Assembly: GCA_014281115.1 (NCBI GenBank)
Contig: JACONQ010000003.1
Location: 1,550,001-1,614,000, forward strand
Source of the DNA: Laburnicola sp. R22_1
Lineage: Eukaryota; Ascomycota; Dothideomycetes; Pleosporales; Didymosphaeriaceae
Length of the DNA stretch: 64,000 bases
Direction of reading: 5' to 3'
How positions within the stretch are numbered: position 1 is the stretch's first letter; every line of letters starts with the position of its first letter. Made by a program: the position numbers and the translations under genes. Below, piece by piece: positions 21,240 through 31,802 of this stretch. The notes under the pieces were generated by a model. It was not told the DNA's origin, searched no databases, and worked only from the letters and a program-made list of their open reading frames with translations.

Positions 21240-24200
21240 TCTGACTGTTGTTCCGGTTGGGGTTTTGCTCACGGATACATATACCGCTGCACAGTGTACT
21301 TGTACTCTCGTGTGTTTACGTCGGGCTTTCGATGGCGGGGTAGACGGGGAGGCGCAGTGACGGTGAATGGTGACGGTGAATGCAATGACGGCGGGGTTGT
21401 GGCAGACGAGGAAAGAGCCCGACAGGTACTGTCTGCAAGAAGATAGTTGATGGAAATACTGGTGAAGGCTGGAGCCTACACTAGCAGTCGCACTTCTTAG
21501 TGCTTGCGATTGTCTCAGTCTGAAGCTTGGTGGCAGCCCCAGTGTTTTGTTTCCTTGCTTAAGCTCCACTGCGGAGCTACCTGCAGCTCTCCCAGGTGCC
21601 CGGATCGGATACACACGTGATAGATATTTCCTTATCGCAGTAGTTAGTTTGAGAATCGATCGGCTCAACTAGCTTCTTCGAAACCTAGATGCAAAGCAGT
21701 CTTTGTATGTTTCCAATTTATTATGTTTACTGTACCTAGGTACATTGAAATCACTGCGCCGCTTCTATCAGCGCCGCTCCACGCGGAATTAATGTGTGCA
21801 CGCTGCAGCTACTTCTAGCGGAACCTGGTTTCCCCCAGCGCTTTGTGCGGATGCAATTTAAGAAGCACTTTGGCTACATAGTGGGTAATAACGCTCACTG
21901 GATTATAGAATCGGTCGTGTTCGCGCCGAAGGACAGCGACCGACGACAGAAGCATTTGACGCCAGGCACACAACATTCAAGTTTCCGATATTGATCGCTT
22001 TCGTATCTCCGTAGACCCAGCGCATAGAGTTTTATTACACTTGTCGGTCGTGGTAGGTCATTCGAAAGGGCTCGAGCCAGGGCCCAGGCGGGCTGAGCCT
22101 TAGCACGTGATTGGCTGGAAGTGGAGCCTGGTAGGGCTAGCGGCCTGGAAGCGACTCGTCCACGACTCCACGAGGACGCTTGTCACTCTGCCCGCATTCA
22201 AGGACGAGGCAGTTTATTTATGGCACGATCACTCGGCGCTCCATTGTCCGCAACAGAAGACGTGCCATCGAGGCATCCCCGAAACCTTCCTCCGGCATGC
22301 ATCCTATGCGCTGATCCTCCGACGCATGCTACGCACCGAGACCCCTCGATCGAGTGACTGTTATGTTCCTACTGTGGCCCATCGCGCGCTTTATGAATGG
22401 CAGACAACGCAGTCCATCCGATGAACCGATGCATATCATGCCTGCGACCTGATAAGGATACCGAGGTTGCGAGGGCGGACATAAGGCGGGGGACGAAATG
22501 GTTGTGGAGAAAGAGAATCAGACACGAGCCCCTGAGCGGAATGAGCTTATGTATGGCTATTCAGCTCTGATTCCAATTTCTCCCCTGTGCTCCATGCCGG
22601 AGAAGGATCACGAGAGACGGTCTCCAATTCGGCTCACACAACAATCGATATCGGGGAAGGCTGGAGACAGGCTAGGCGCTCGTTGATTTTACCACCAGTA
22701 CCAGGAGTCTCTCAAAGACTATTCTATCAACAAAAAGAGTCGGCATACTACAAGTTGATCCATGGCTTTCGAACAGTGGGGTGATCACCGAAGGAATCGA
22801 CACCCGCCGGACGAATGTGGATGGTCACAACTCTTCCATCTGAAGGTCTCCAGAAAAACCAGCACTGACCACTTCCTCTGCATATTGGGAATTCCTTACA
22901 CCTTTGAGCTATACTGCTACATCACGACGTCGCATCTACAGTTCCATAGAAGATCCATATGCTCCAATTATCCAGGGGAAATACTTCACCCGGCAGACCA
23001 ACACCGGCATGGTTGCAGGCGCGAAGATACCGATGACATTTTTCGGCACTATTTTCAGCTCCGTATGTTATTGGTAGTATCTGATCCTGCTAGTCAGCTG
23101 TTTTGATTCGACGCCGCTACTGAAAACTTTTTTATATAAGTATTGCTATCGCTCTGGTGGCACATAGTCACGGCAGTGTGTTCGACCAAAGGTGACTGCC
23201 CATGATTACAAGATACTTGGGCAGCTAAAGACGGGACCGACTCCCGTTTCCTCGTATGCTCCCCGGGAGAACTTGTCCGCAGTCTTGGACTACTGTAGGT
23301 GAGTTACCCCAAGAAACATAATACAAAAACAGACTGTACGATACTTGAGCCCTGGTAGCTGTACTCTGCTACATTCGCTATCCGATGCACATCGTTCACG
23401 TACGCGCTCCACTTTCTTCCACGGTCAGCTTTGTCGAAAGCCATTGGATATAATGGATGTCTGGACCTGTCGCTATGGACGATAACATGAACATTTTAAC
23501 TACATCCTATCCGCCGTGCTGGAGCATGCCCCTGCAGGCTTGGCCGATCTCTCACGGTGTTGTGTCTAAGATGCGGAGTCAGACACAAGCTGAAGGTGTT
23601 CACGAGCTTGGATTGTATCTTCTATATACGCGCTACGTTTGCTACGCTATCCCGGAGTAAGAGCTAGTTTTGGTGGCACGAGGCGATATTCCAATTCGTC
23701 GATATGGTCGACTATAGCCAAAACGTTTGTGTCTGTCCCTGCTTTCTCAAGATGGTAGTTTTATAGTGTAAAGTAAGTGGCAAACAACATCAGTCCTGGG
23801 CACCGGCCATCCAGCCGGATCTCACATGTCCTCAAGCTAACTAAATCGTAGTATTTGGCTACAATCGACTATTACTATGTTATAACAAAAGTCTTTCACC
23901 TCTTGTCGCGTGATCCAGATAAAGCCTTTCGCGACAGTGGGGTGGCTGTGGTGCCCCCTCACTGTTCGCAACGTTGCGCACGAAACTCAGCTACGCACCC
24001 TCCAGACATATTGCGAAGACCGCTCTGACAATCTACAACAGACAAACTACATAAGCCTAACCCCGATGTTTTGCCAGGACATTTGAAGTTTGACACAAAC
24101 AACAAACTAACCTCCTGGGACTCTTCCCCAAGACGCGCTCTTCTCCAGACGCGCTCTTTCGAATAAATCCTCTCTGCGCTCCACCTTCAGAGGACAACGC

Positions 24201-24721
24201 TCACTGAGATACCACGATATTACCTGTGTTTACCGTTGAGACCGAGGCGCAGACAAGGGGCGGTTTTGTGTCGCACGGATCCTCGCACTAAGCCCGCGAC
24301 CTTTGAAGAGAAGCCGCGAGCGGTCCACACAAGCCAGCACCACCACGACCCTAGGCTGCAACATAATCAAAAGAGACAGGGAAGCTGTAGCGCGCGCTGC
24401 AATCCACATACGATTTTTCTGGTCGCTGTAGGAGCAAGAAAGCCTGTGTGCGGACTGCGAGGCGCTGTGCACGTGACACCAGCTGCCCGCCCGCTCTTTT
24501 CTAGAGAAGGCAGCTGTCTTCCCTAGAGCTTGTCTCTTCAACCACCCACCCACCAACAACACAACCCACCAACAACGCCATCGCGTACCATCAACACCTC
24601 TCCTTTGCCATCAATCCCGACACATTCCTGTCGCGCTCCACAATTCCCGCGAGGAATTCGCGCCCTCTAGCCTCTTCGTACGCGTCGCCGACACGGTCGT
24701 ACCGTCAGCACACCCAGCACA
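21240..24721. other. 3.5-kb gene desert
   Basis: Apart from one miniature-element core fragment (about 23301-23328) I find no credible gene, RNA or long repeat. Open frames are short and not conserved-looking. From about 24,000 onward the sequence becomes C/T-rich with CACCCACCAACAAC-type repeats, consistent with the promoter and leader of the PWWP gene. Confidence 0.5.
23301..23328 (-). repeat. Miniature element core fragment
   Basis: GAGTTACCCCAAGAAACATA followed by ATACAAAA resembles the conserved GTTACCCCAGGATATGTAAT core with several substitutions. Confidence 0.35.
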
Positions 24722-26673
24722 ATGGCAGAGGAGGCAGCCGCACCCGTCACCGTCGATGCTACCAAGGCTATCGACGAGCACACGCGTCCTGTTGACACCG
24801 CAGAGGCCGTGGAGGCCGCTGAGGAGAAGCCGTCAGATGGCGGTGACGTACCTGCCGACGCGCCTGTTGAAGGTAGGTCTTCTCATTTGAACTACTGCTT
24901 GACTTGACAATTGCTAATGAAACTTAGAACAAGTACCGACGACCGCTGCCGCTACGGACGATCAAGCTGCCAAAGATGATGCGGCCGACACGAAGCCAGC
25001 GACAACAGTGGCGGAAAGCAATGGAGGTGTGTAAACACGGTCGCGCTTGTCGCGGCTACAAGCTCGCCTTACTCCGCTTCTAGCTCTAACGCATGTACAG
25101 ACGCGGCTCCTGCTGTAGAAACAACTGCGGCGAACGGTGCCCCTACCTCGGCAAAGAAGGCAAACAATAATCGTCGCAAATCCACCGGTGGCGTTCCCGA
25201 GCACAAGTCGAAGAAGACACCCAGCAAGAAGAAGAAGACTCCTGAGCTGCACCTCGATACACAGCCTGGAGATATGTGGTTGGTTGCTATGCGTGGATAC
25301 CAGCCATGGCCCGTCATTATCTGTGACGAAGACATGCTTCCTCTATCGCTTCTAGCCAAGCGCCCAGTAAGTGCCAAGCGCATGGACGGATCATATCGCG
25401 AAGATTATCAGAAGGGTGGAAAGAATGTCAAAGATAGGCGCTATCCCGTCATGTTCTTGGGCACCAACGAATTGTGAGTTTCTCAGCCTCGTCGGAGTCT
25501 GCCTTTACTGACATTTCCAGCGCGTGGCAAGTAAACACCGAGCTGCTACCGTTCAACCTTGAAGATGTCAAGAATGAAGTGGAGAATGGTAACACTGCCA
25601 AGAAGAACAAGAACCTATGGGATGCTTTAGTCGTAGCTGCAGAGGGCCATGATCTGGACTATTTCAAAGAGCTGCTGAACAATCATGAGCAAGCCATGCA
25701 AGATGATGCAGTCGCGAAGGAGGTCAAACGCGAAGAAAAGGCCAAGAAAGGTACCAAGCGCAAGAGTACCGCAAATGTTGAGTCCGAAGACGTCGAAATG
25801 GAGGATGCCGATGGTGATGCACCCGTATCTACAAAGAAGACGAAGGCAACGAAGCGAAAGAAGGAGGATGATAGCGACGGGGAGCCGGACAAGGTAAAGT
25901 TGAACTACCGGAGCGCTTGAATTGCAACTAATGGAGCTTATAGCCTGCAAAGACATCGAAGACCAAGCTGAAGCTTACTAACAATAAGCCGAAGGATAGT
26001 CCAGCGACGAAGAAAAAAGAGCCGAAGGCGGCCAAGAAGGCACCCAAAGAGGACGTCGAGGTCGCGCAGCCCGAGGAGCCACAGATGAGCGAGGAGGACC
26101 GGCTCAAAAAGCGAGAGAATCTCGGTATGCTGTTCCGTGTCGTTGTTGCAACAGCATTTGCTAATAATATCAGTTCTCTATCTACGTCATCGCCTGCAGA
26201 AAGGTTTTCTTACCCGTAACCAAGCACCGAAAGATGAGGATATGCCAAACATGGCTGGTTACATTGAACAGCTTGAAGAATTCAAGGATCTCGAGCCGGA
26301 CATCATCAAGAGGACCAAGGTCCACAAAGTCCTAAAAGGAATCAATAAACTGGGTGCCATCCCTAGAGAAGAGGAGTTTGAGATCAAGCGACGCTCGACC
26401 GACTTGTTAGCCAAATGGGGTAGTATCATGACCACCGAGAATGAACCTGCTGAGGATGCTCCGGCGCCTGCCACGAATGGTGTCAAACCGGAAGAGAAGA
26501 AGACTGACGACGCGCCTACTGCCGCTGAAGAAGCTAAACCAGACGAGGCAGATGGCGATGTTACAATGGCCGATCCTGCTAAGGACACTAAGGAAGAGGC
26601 GCCTGCAGTCAAGGCTGACGCTGAATCCGGCGTCGAAGGTGCTGCAGATGCTGCAGAGACTGCGGTGGCATAA
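24722..26673 (+). CDS. PWWP-domain chromatin protein
   Basis: Six exons (24722-24872, 24928-25026, 25101-25473, 25521-25893, 25944-26124, 26174-26673) give 558 aa. The acidic Ala/Glu-rich N-terminus (1-90) is followed by basic KSKKTPSKKKKTPE. The PWWP domain (about 125-225) has GDMWLVAMRGYQPWPVIICD, in which the PWWP box is QPWP, and ends FLGTNEFAWQVNTELLPF. A lysine-rich linker follows. Near residues 400-470, LRHRLQKGFLTRNQ and DIIKRTKVHKVLKGINKLG resemble the helical LEDGF/TFIIS N-terminal-like bundle. The tail is acidic and low-complexity. PWWP domains bind methylated histone (H3K36me, H4K20me) nucleosomes, so a nuclear chromatin-reader role is likely. The partner complex is unknown. Confidence 0.87.
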
Positions 26674-27301
26674 TTTACAGTCGCCTTCTGTCCACCCGTT
26701 CATGCCATTGAGGCTTGTACCTTGATCTCGTGAACCAAAGCCTCGAATTCTTCTTTCGGCGCGCTTGTGGACGATTCAGCTCAGCCATTCGACCTTTGCG
26801 GCTCTCGTTACCGATTTTCTTTCCCAACGGCGGATGAGGATAACTGGGTGTTTAGTCCATTTTTTCAGGATTAGAAAGACGGCGTTCCAATTTTTGATTC
26901 TACGGCTTTTCACGTGTGTACATACTTGGGCGCAAATGAATGCGTATCCAATCAGCTATGGGCTGGAGGAGGTGTTTTCTCTTGGAACAAGCGTGCGTGC
27001 GTGCGACGATCTGGTTGGGGTTATGGGATTGAAAGGCTGCTGGTCAACAGCACAGCACAATAAAATTGCTATTACATGATGTTTCCGCTTCAGTATGACC
27101 GTCGGCTCGAAATGGACGTGTTTGAAGCATGGTGTGATCTTCATACCACACTACTAGGACAAAGGTCTGAGTACTATGTGCTGCCCCAGGATGAGCATTA
27201 CCGAAGTCGACTGCACTCAAATGTTCGCCCTGCAGCTGTACGAATTTATGTCCGATGGCTCGAGCTATTTCCAACACACTAGCACAGATCTTATCCAGCA
27301 T
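26674..27301. other. Convergent intergenic region with a miniature element
   Basis: It lies between two convergent genes and holds the second perfect-length (93-bp) copy of the TA-type element at 27146-27238 and a short GTGC/GTGCGTGC run near 26990. Confidence 0.55.
27146..27238 (-). repeat. TA-type miniature inverted-repeat element, full 93-bp copy
   Basis: It is the same length (93 bp) as the 10.5-kb copy, in opposite orientation: CCACACTACTAGGACAAAGG to CGCCCTGCAGCTG, with TA on both sides (27144-27145, 27239-27240). Both terminal repeats and the core TGCCCCAGGATGAGCATTAC are intact. Confidence 0.78.
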
Positions 27302-28550
27302 CTACAAAGTCTCGTCATAGACGGCGGCATGCTCGTGGCCTGCCACCCTCAGGAATATCTGCGTCATGTCAGTGTCACCATATATACGTGTCACCTTTGA
27401 GCAACTCACTTTCGCGCTTTCTAGCACTTGAGCTTTTATGTCCGGTCGCGAGACAGTCTGGCCTGGGAAACTCCCGTAGGTGGTGTCGAAGTTGTAGGGC
27501 TTGATGGCTTTCCATATGCCATACACTTTGGAGGGTGGCAGCGGGATCATGTTGGGGTAAGACCACATGAAAGAGAAGGAGGTGGTGCCGGGGAGGCGAT
27601 CTTTGTGGTAGAAACCGGACTATTTCGGGTCAGTAGATGATGCAGCTGCAGGACGAAAGTTTGAGTTCGTTTGGCATATGTGTCGCCTCTCCTGATGCAA
27701 CAGACAGTGCTTGGACTTTTGCCACAGAACTTTATCTGGATAAGAGAGAGAAGGGGGAATGGGGATGGGTGCTTGGGACTAGGCTGGGAGGCGGCATACT
27801 GGTACACTCATCATGGTATCAGCAATGAACAGCTTGTTTTCCCAGTGCAGAAACATGGATCCGTCGAAGTGGCCGCCTGCTTGGATGGCTGTCACACCGG
27901 GTAGGATTTCCGCCGTGCCTGTGACGAACTTCCGTGTGGAGTTTGTGTCCTTGCGTTGCAACCTATGCCAGGAAGTTTCTTCGATCAGCGAAAGGATCAT
28001 TTAAGGATGGCAAGCCGCGTGGGTCTTGGGAGATAACTCACCACTCCTCGTCTGCCTTGCAAAGCCAGACCGGACACGCAAATATCGCCGCCCACTCTAG
28101 ATGCGTGGTCCAAAAATGCGGATGCGAGATGACAATCGCTTTCAAGCCCCCTTTGCTCTTGATAAAGTCTACGGTGGGTTGGTCGATGAAAGCAACGAGA
28201 TCCCACAACACATTGCCCGCTTCGGTCTGTAGTAGAATCGCCCTCTCACCGATTCCCAATTGTTTCCGCGTCGTTGTCGAGTCGCTTAATCCCGCTGGCA
28301 TCTGGGTGCTAGAAGGCTGGATGGGTTTGGTAGTGATGTAGTGGATGCGAGAGTCTTGCTCGTCAGTACTGAATTCGTTCTGCTGCTTATCTGATTCGTA
28401 GGCAAGAGAGGTCCACGTCTGCCCGCTTGGGGGAACGTATTGTCGAGGGTCGTCGCATATGGGGCAGTTTTGTGGGGGAGAGGACAGGGGCGCATCGTAT
28501 TGGGTGCCGCATGTGAAACAAATAGCTAGATCTGCACTTTCGTACTGCAT
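27302..28550 (-). CDS. Metallo-beta-lactamase-fold protein with an N-terminal zinc-ribbon-like segment
   Basis: Four exons (28550-28042, 27962-27800, 27619-27410, 27358-27302) encode 312 aa. The N-terminus has CFTCGTQYDAPLSSPPQNCP followed by IC, a two-CxxC pattern like a small zinc ribbon. Then come GNVLWDLVAFID, AIVISHPHFWTTHLEWA (an atypical HxHxxx metal motif), IQAGGHFDGSMFLHW and YHKDRLPGTTSFSFMWSYPN. The fold is that of MBL hydrolases, but the canonical HxHxDH is partly replaced, so catalysis is uncertain. The ATG at 28550 is chosen; the frame stays open 9 nt further only from a TTG. Intron 2 (27799-27620, 180 nt) contains a miniature element. Intron 3 is 51 nt and in frame, so retention is possible. 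Substrate unknown. Confidence 0.82.
27643..27732 (+). repeat. TA-type miniature element in intron 2 of the MBL-fold gene
   Basis: CAGCTGCAGGACGAAAGTTT begins the left terminal repeat; the core CGCCTCTCCTGATGCAACAG and the decayed right end (TTTTGCCACAGAACTT, then TA) follow. About 90 bp long, it accounts for half of the 180-nt intron. Confidence 0.7.
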
Positions 28551-28925
28551 GCTGACCAAGGTTAGGATAACTGTGATTTTTCAAAGGTCGTGTTGTCGTC
28601 GTTGGAAGACACAAGTGGTGGCTTGATTGACGTAATGTATCAAAGAGTGGGGTCAAGAGCATTTGAAATGACACACCACAGCCCAGGCTGGCCGCCCTCA
28701 GCTTAGCAATGCTGGAATTATATGAGCACGCCGAATTGAAATTTTAACAGGCTTTGAGGACTTAAAGATCCAGGTGCATGGTATTATGCAAGTGAAGGCT
28801 TGGTATACAGATCTAGCTTTGAGACGCTACGCTTAGGATGGAGAGTTCCTGCTACCCCAAATTCCAGGCGCATACACAGTGTAAGTCGAAGCAACCTAGT
28901 AAAGTCTATGATTACAAATTTCCAA
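28551..28925. other. Short intergenic region
   Basis: This is 375 bp between the MBL-fold start and the end of the FAS1 gene, both on the minus strand, so it is the MBL promoter. No motif stands out. Confidence 0.5.
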
Positions 28926-29597
28926 TTACGCCAGGGAGCCCCCGATCACCCAGACTTCACCGTTCGAGACTTTGTCAGCAATGCTGGTCACTTCAACATC
29001 GCCGGGCTGGATCTGTCCACGCTGTCAGCTGGCTCATGAATATTACGAAACAAAACGCACCTTCTTCTTTCCGTCCTTCATTTCCCACCAGACTTCATTG
29101 CCATCCAGGGTCTTAGCTTTCTTGCCTTCTTCCCATGGGCTCTCGGGGACAATATGCCTCTCTACGAACCGTCGTAGGTTCTTATGCGCACGATCTTCTC
29201 CGTCCTTGCCCTTGTACGCTTCGGTCCCAAACGTGTTGTAGTCTTCAGCATCTTCCCAAGGCTTCCTCTTCAGCGCTCGCATCACGCTATTGTCCGGCGC
29301 CAGCACCGTCGCGTTCTGTGATGCATCGTCTAACCGGCCTGACACTGGATCAATGTCTCGTGTGAGGCTGGAGAAGATGGCGATAGATTGCGTCTTTCCA
29401 ATAACATCTGATATGATTACGTCAGTGGAAACGGAATCGTCTGAAGGCATGCTGGCGAAAGGGTTCGGAAGGTGGAGCGGCGACTGGGGGATGTGGAACG
29501 CATTAATGATTTCGGTGAGCGGCCGCGACTCGGCCGAGGCGGCGAGGACCAGGGAGATGATGGCAGCGGGATAGGCGAAGAGCGAGGCGGATTTCAT
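28926..29597 (-). CDS. Secreted FAS1 (fasciclin) domain protein
   Basis: Two exons (29597-29061, 29012-28926; 48-nt intron) encode 207 aa. The N-terminal MKSASLFAYPAAIISLVLAA ending ASA is a good signal peptide. The body reads as one fasciclin domain: IGKTQSIAIFSSL, then NATVLAPDNSVMRALKRKPW (H1-type box), LRRFVERHIVP (H2-type box with the conserved HI), LDGNEVWWEMKDGKKK, and the ending VEVTSIADKVSNGEVWVIGG. FAS1 proteins act in adhesion or at the cell surface and secretory route. No GPI signal is evident at the C-terminus. It is divergent from the DUF3807 gene, with 213 bp between the starts. Confidence 0.83.
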
Positions 29598-29810
29598 GGT
29601 GGCGTGTGGAAGATAAAGCTCGGTGCAGGTGGGGTATCGATGGGTTGGTGGTGGTGCGTTTGGAGGGGGAGCGACACAGACGTCATTTCCCCAGTGCCAA
29701 GCGCCGTCCCGTGATCGCGTGAGGTGCCTGCGCCAAAGCTTCGTGCAATTCTAGTCTCGTTCACGGTTGCACGCGCGTACCTGCAAAAGTTGCTGCTTCC
29801 CGCCCTCCTC

Positions 29811-30560
29811 ATGCTGCTCATGCACTGCCATGGACCTCCAGGCTCTCACCATCACGATGGCATGTATTGTCCACTGTTCGTTGCCTTTACTAATCAGCTC
29901 CAACAGGATGACCTCCGAATATTTCACGCGAAACATTTTCCCCACGCGCCCCTGCCGGAGCAGTATCTTTATGGAGTGGAGAAGCATACCCAAAAAGAGT
30001 GCTACGATGACGGAGACGACCGGCTCGGCTACTACGACGACGGCGTGAAGCGTACCCTCACCGACGAGCAGATCGCCATGTTTCGGCACTCGGAAATCCA
30101 GCGCATCGTCCTCGAACGCAGACGGCGAGACGAGGCCGGGGAGCCAATACACGAACCGCGCACGGAACATAAAGGAAGCGAGGTCGCAGCAGCTCTCGAG
30201 CCGGATGCGGTACGCGCTGCTAGTCCAGCTTCCAACGAGAGCACACCTATGTCGATTAGTTCGGATGACGACCAAGTCAAAACTGCGCCTGCCGAGAAGC
30301 CACAGCAGAAATGGACAGCAGTGAGCGAGAAGACCAGGATTAGGAATGCGAGGAACAGACAGAAGAACAGGAAGAACCACCGCGCTAAGAAGAAAGAAGA
30401 GCGTAAGAAGGAGCGACAAGAGATGAAGCAGACGAGGCAGAAGGAGCGAGGGAGCGAGCGAGATGGGGAGCAAGACGAGGAGAGTGATGAATGGGATCCT
30501 TGGCACCAGGCGAACGGGCCGGACGCGCAAAAAGAGGATACGGTCAGTCTGGACTATTGA
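29811..30560 (+). CDS. DUF3807-type conserved fungal protein
   Basis: A single exon of 249 aa from the first in-frame ATG (29811); 29820 is an alternative, and an upstream intron cannot be excluded because the frame stays open to the left without a good start. The segment DLRIFHAKHFPHAPLPEQYL followed by YDDGVKRTLTDEQIAMFRHS and EIQRIVLERRRR is what I recall of the fungal DUF3807 family. The second half is highly basic and charged (NARNRQKNRKNHRAKKKEER), with a likely nuclear or nucleolar signal and coiled coil, and ends acidic. Function is unknown. Confidence 0.65.
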   Translation: MLLMHCHGPPGSHHHDGMYCPLFVAFTNQLQQDDLRIFHAKHFPHAPLPEQYLYGVEKHTQKECYDDGDDRLGYYDDGVKRTLTDEQIAMFRHSEIQRIVLERRRRDEAGEPIHEPRTEHKGSEVAAALEPDAVRAASPASNESTPMSISSDDDQVKTAPAEKPQQKWTAVSEKTRIRNARNRQKNRKNHRAKKKEERKKERQEMKQTRQKERGSERDGEQDEESDEWDPWHQANGPDAQKEDTVSLDY

Positions 30561-31802
30561 GCGACACTGGAGCGTGTGAGACCATCTTGCTTTGGATTGC
30601 ATGTCATGCCTTGTACAGCATCATCCTGGGCTTTCCGATTGCCGAGTCTGCAATCATATCCAAACGTAGCCTCTGATCGTAAAGAGTATGTACTCCGATT
30701 TTCTACTTTCCGATCAGTTCACCTTGCAATGAAGAAACCCTTCGTATCGTCATCCTTAGTCGGAGATGGAGCCTGGCTGCGAAGGAAGTCTTCCACTTTG
30801 TGGAAAGATCTCCTATGTTGTGGAGCTGTCGTTGACGAGTCAAAAATCTTCTCTCTGAAATACAAACTTTGATTCCTACTCATGGATCTTTCTCGTGAGT
30901 CACGAGCTAATCCACTTGTTCTAGTCGGGGACCTCATGTTTGCGCATGTTCAGCCCATCAGTAACCAGCATTACTGCTGCGTCGTGTTTGATCGCGCGGA
31001 GACGCCATCAGCGCCTTTTGCGGTATGCATGTTGCCTACGTCTCTACAGGACTTTGTCGCGTCTCGGCTGCGGATCGCTTTGGCGTCCATGGTAATGGGG
31101 CATTACGATGAGCGGTTGTCAGCAGCAGCAGGTTGCTAGTGCTCAAACCATGCATATTTTAGAACGAAATGAAACGCCCTCCACTATACATCACGCCATG
31201 GTCGAATTAGTCGACCTATTTATTATGCAGATGATTATAACTAGATGCAGAGACTGGCCATCTAAACACCAAAGTTCGCGTGGCGATGCGCAGGCTTAGA
31301 GATACTCGCGCCACGCGTAGCCCGTAGAACGGTGTGCACGTTTAGCATTGGAGTAAATGTCTCAGGGTGACGAACTCCCGCTGGGAGCTCAGTAAATACA
31401 TACTCTCCATCTTATGAAACCACTTCCAGTCGCCAGGATGACCATTGCTTACGACTATCCCGCGCTTTCTTGCGCTCTCAATGGGCGAGAATATCTTCTA
31501 TCGTGAAGCCAGAGCCAGGGTCCCCAACCATCATCACCCTCCCACAAATTCCGAAACCTCACCCCCCTTCTTGCCCTAAAATACCGCGCTATCGCCCCTA
31601 ACTTGATAGACTTTGGCTTTGCAATTAATTTCCGAGTCGCTAGAAGTGGATCAATATGAACCCTTCCTCACAAGCACATCATAACATCAAACCCTCATTG
31701 CTTCTAAATGGCCAAAAGACAAGGAACGATTGAGAACAACTCCTTGCTCAAATACGGGATATCAGAACGTAAACCTAACCACACCACCCACACATGCATG
31801 CG
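30561..31802. other. Convergent intergenic region
   Basis: 1.24 kb between the ends of the DUF3807 and Kre33 genes. An 85-codon open frame at 30882-31139 (+) has no recognisable motif and is not annotated. No repeat seen. Confidence 0.45.

Noticed and set aside
21240..24721. Short plus-strand frames in the gene desert (for example 22107-22424)
   Set aside because: No motif, no exon partners, and stops are spaced as expected by chance.
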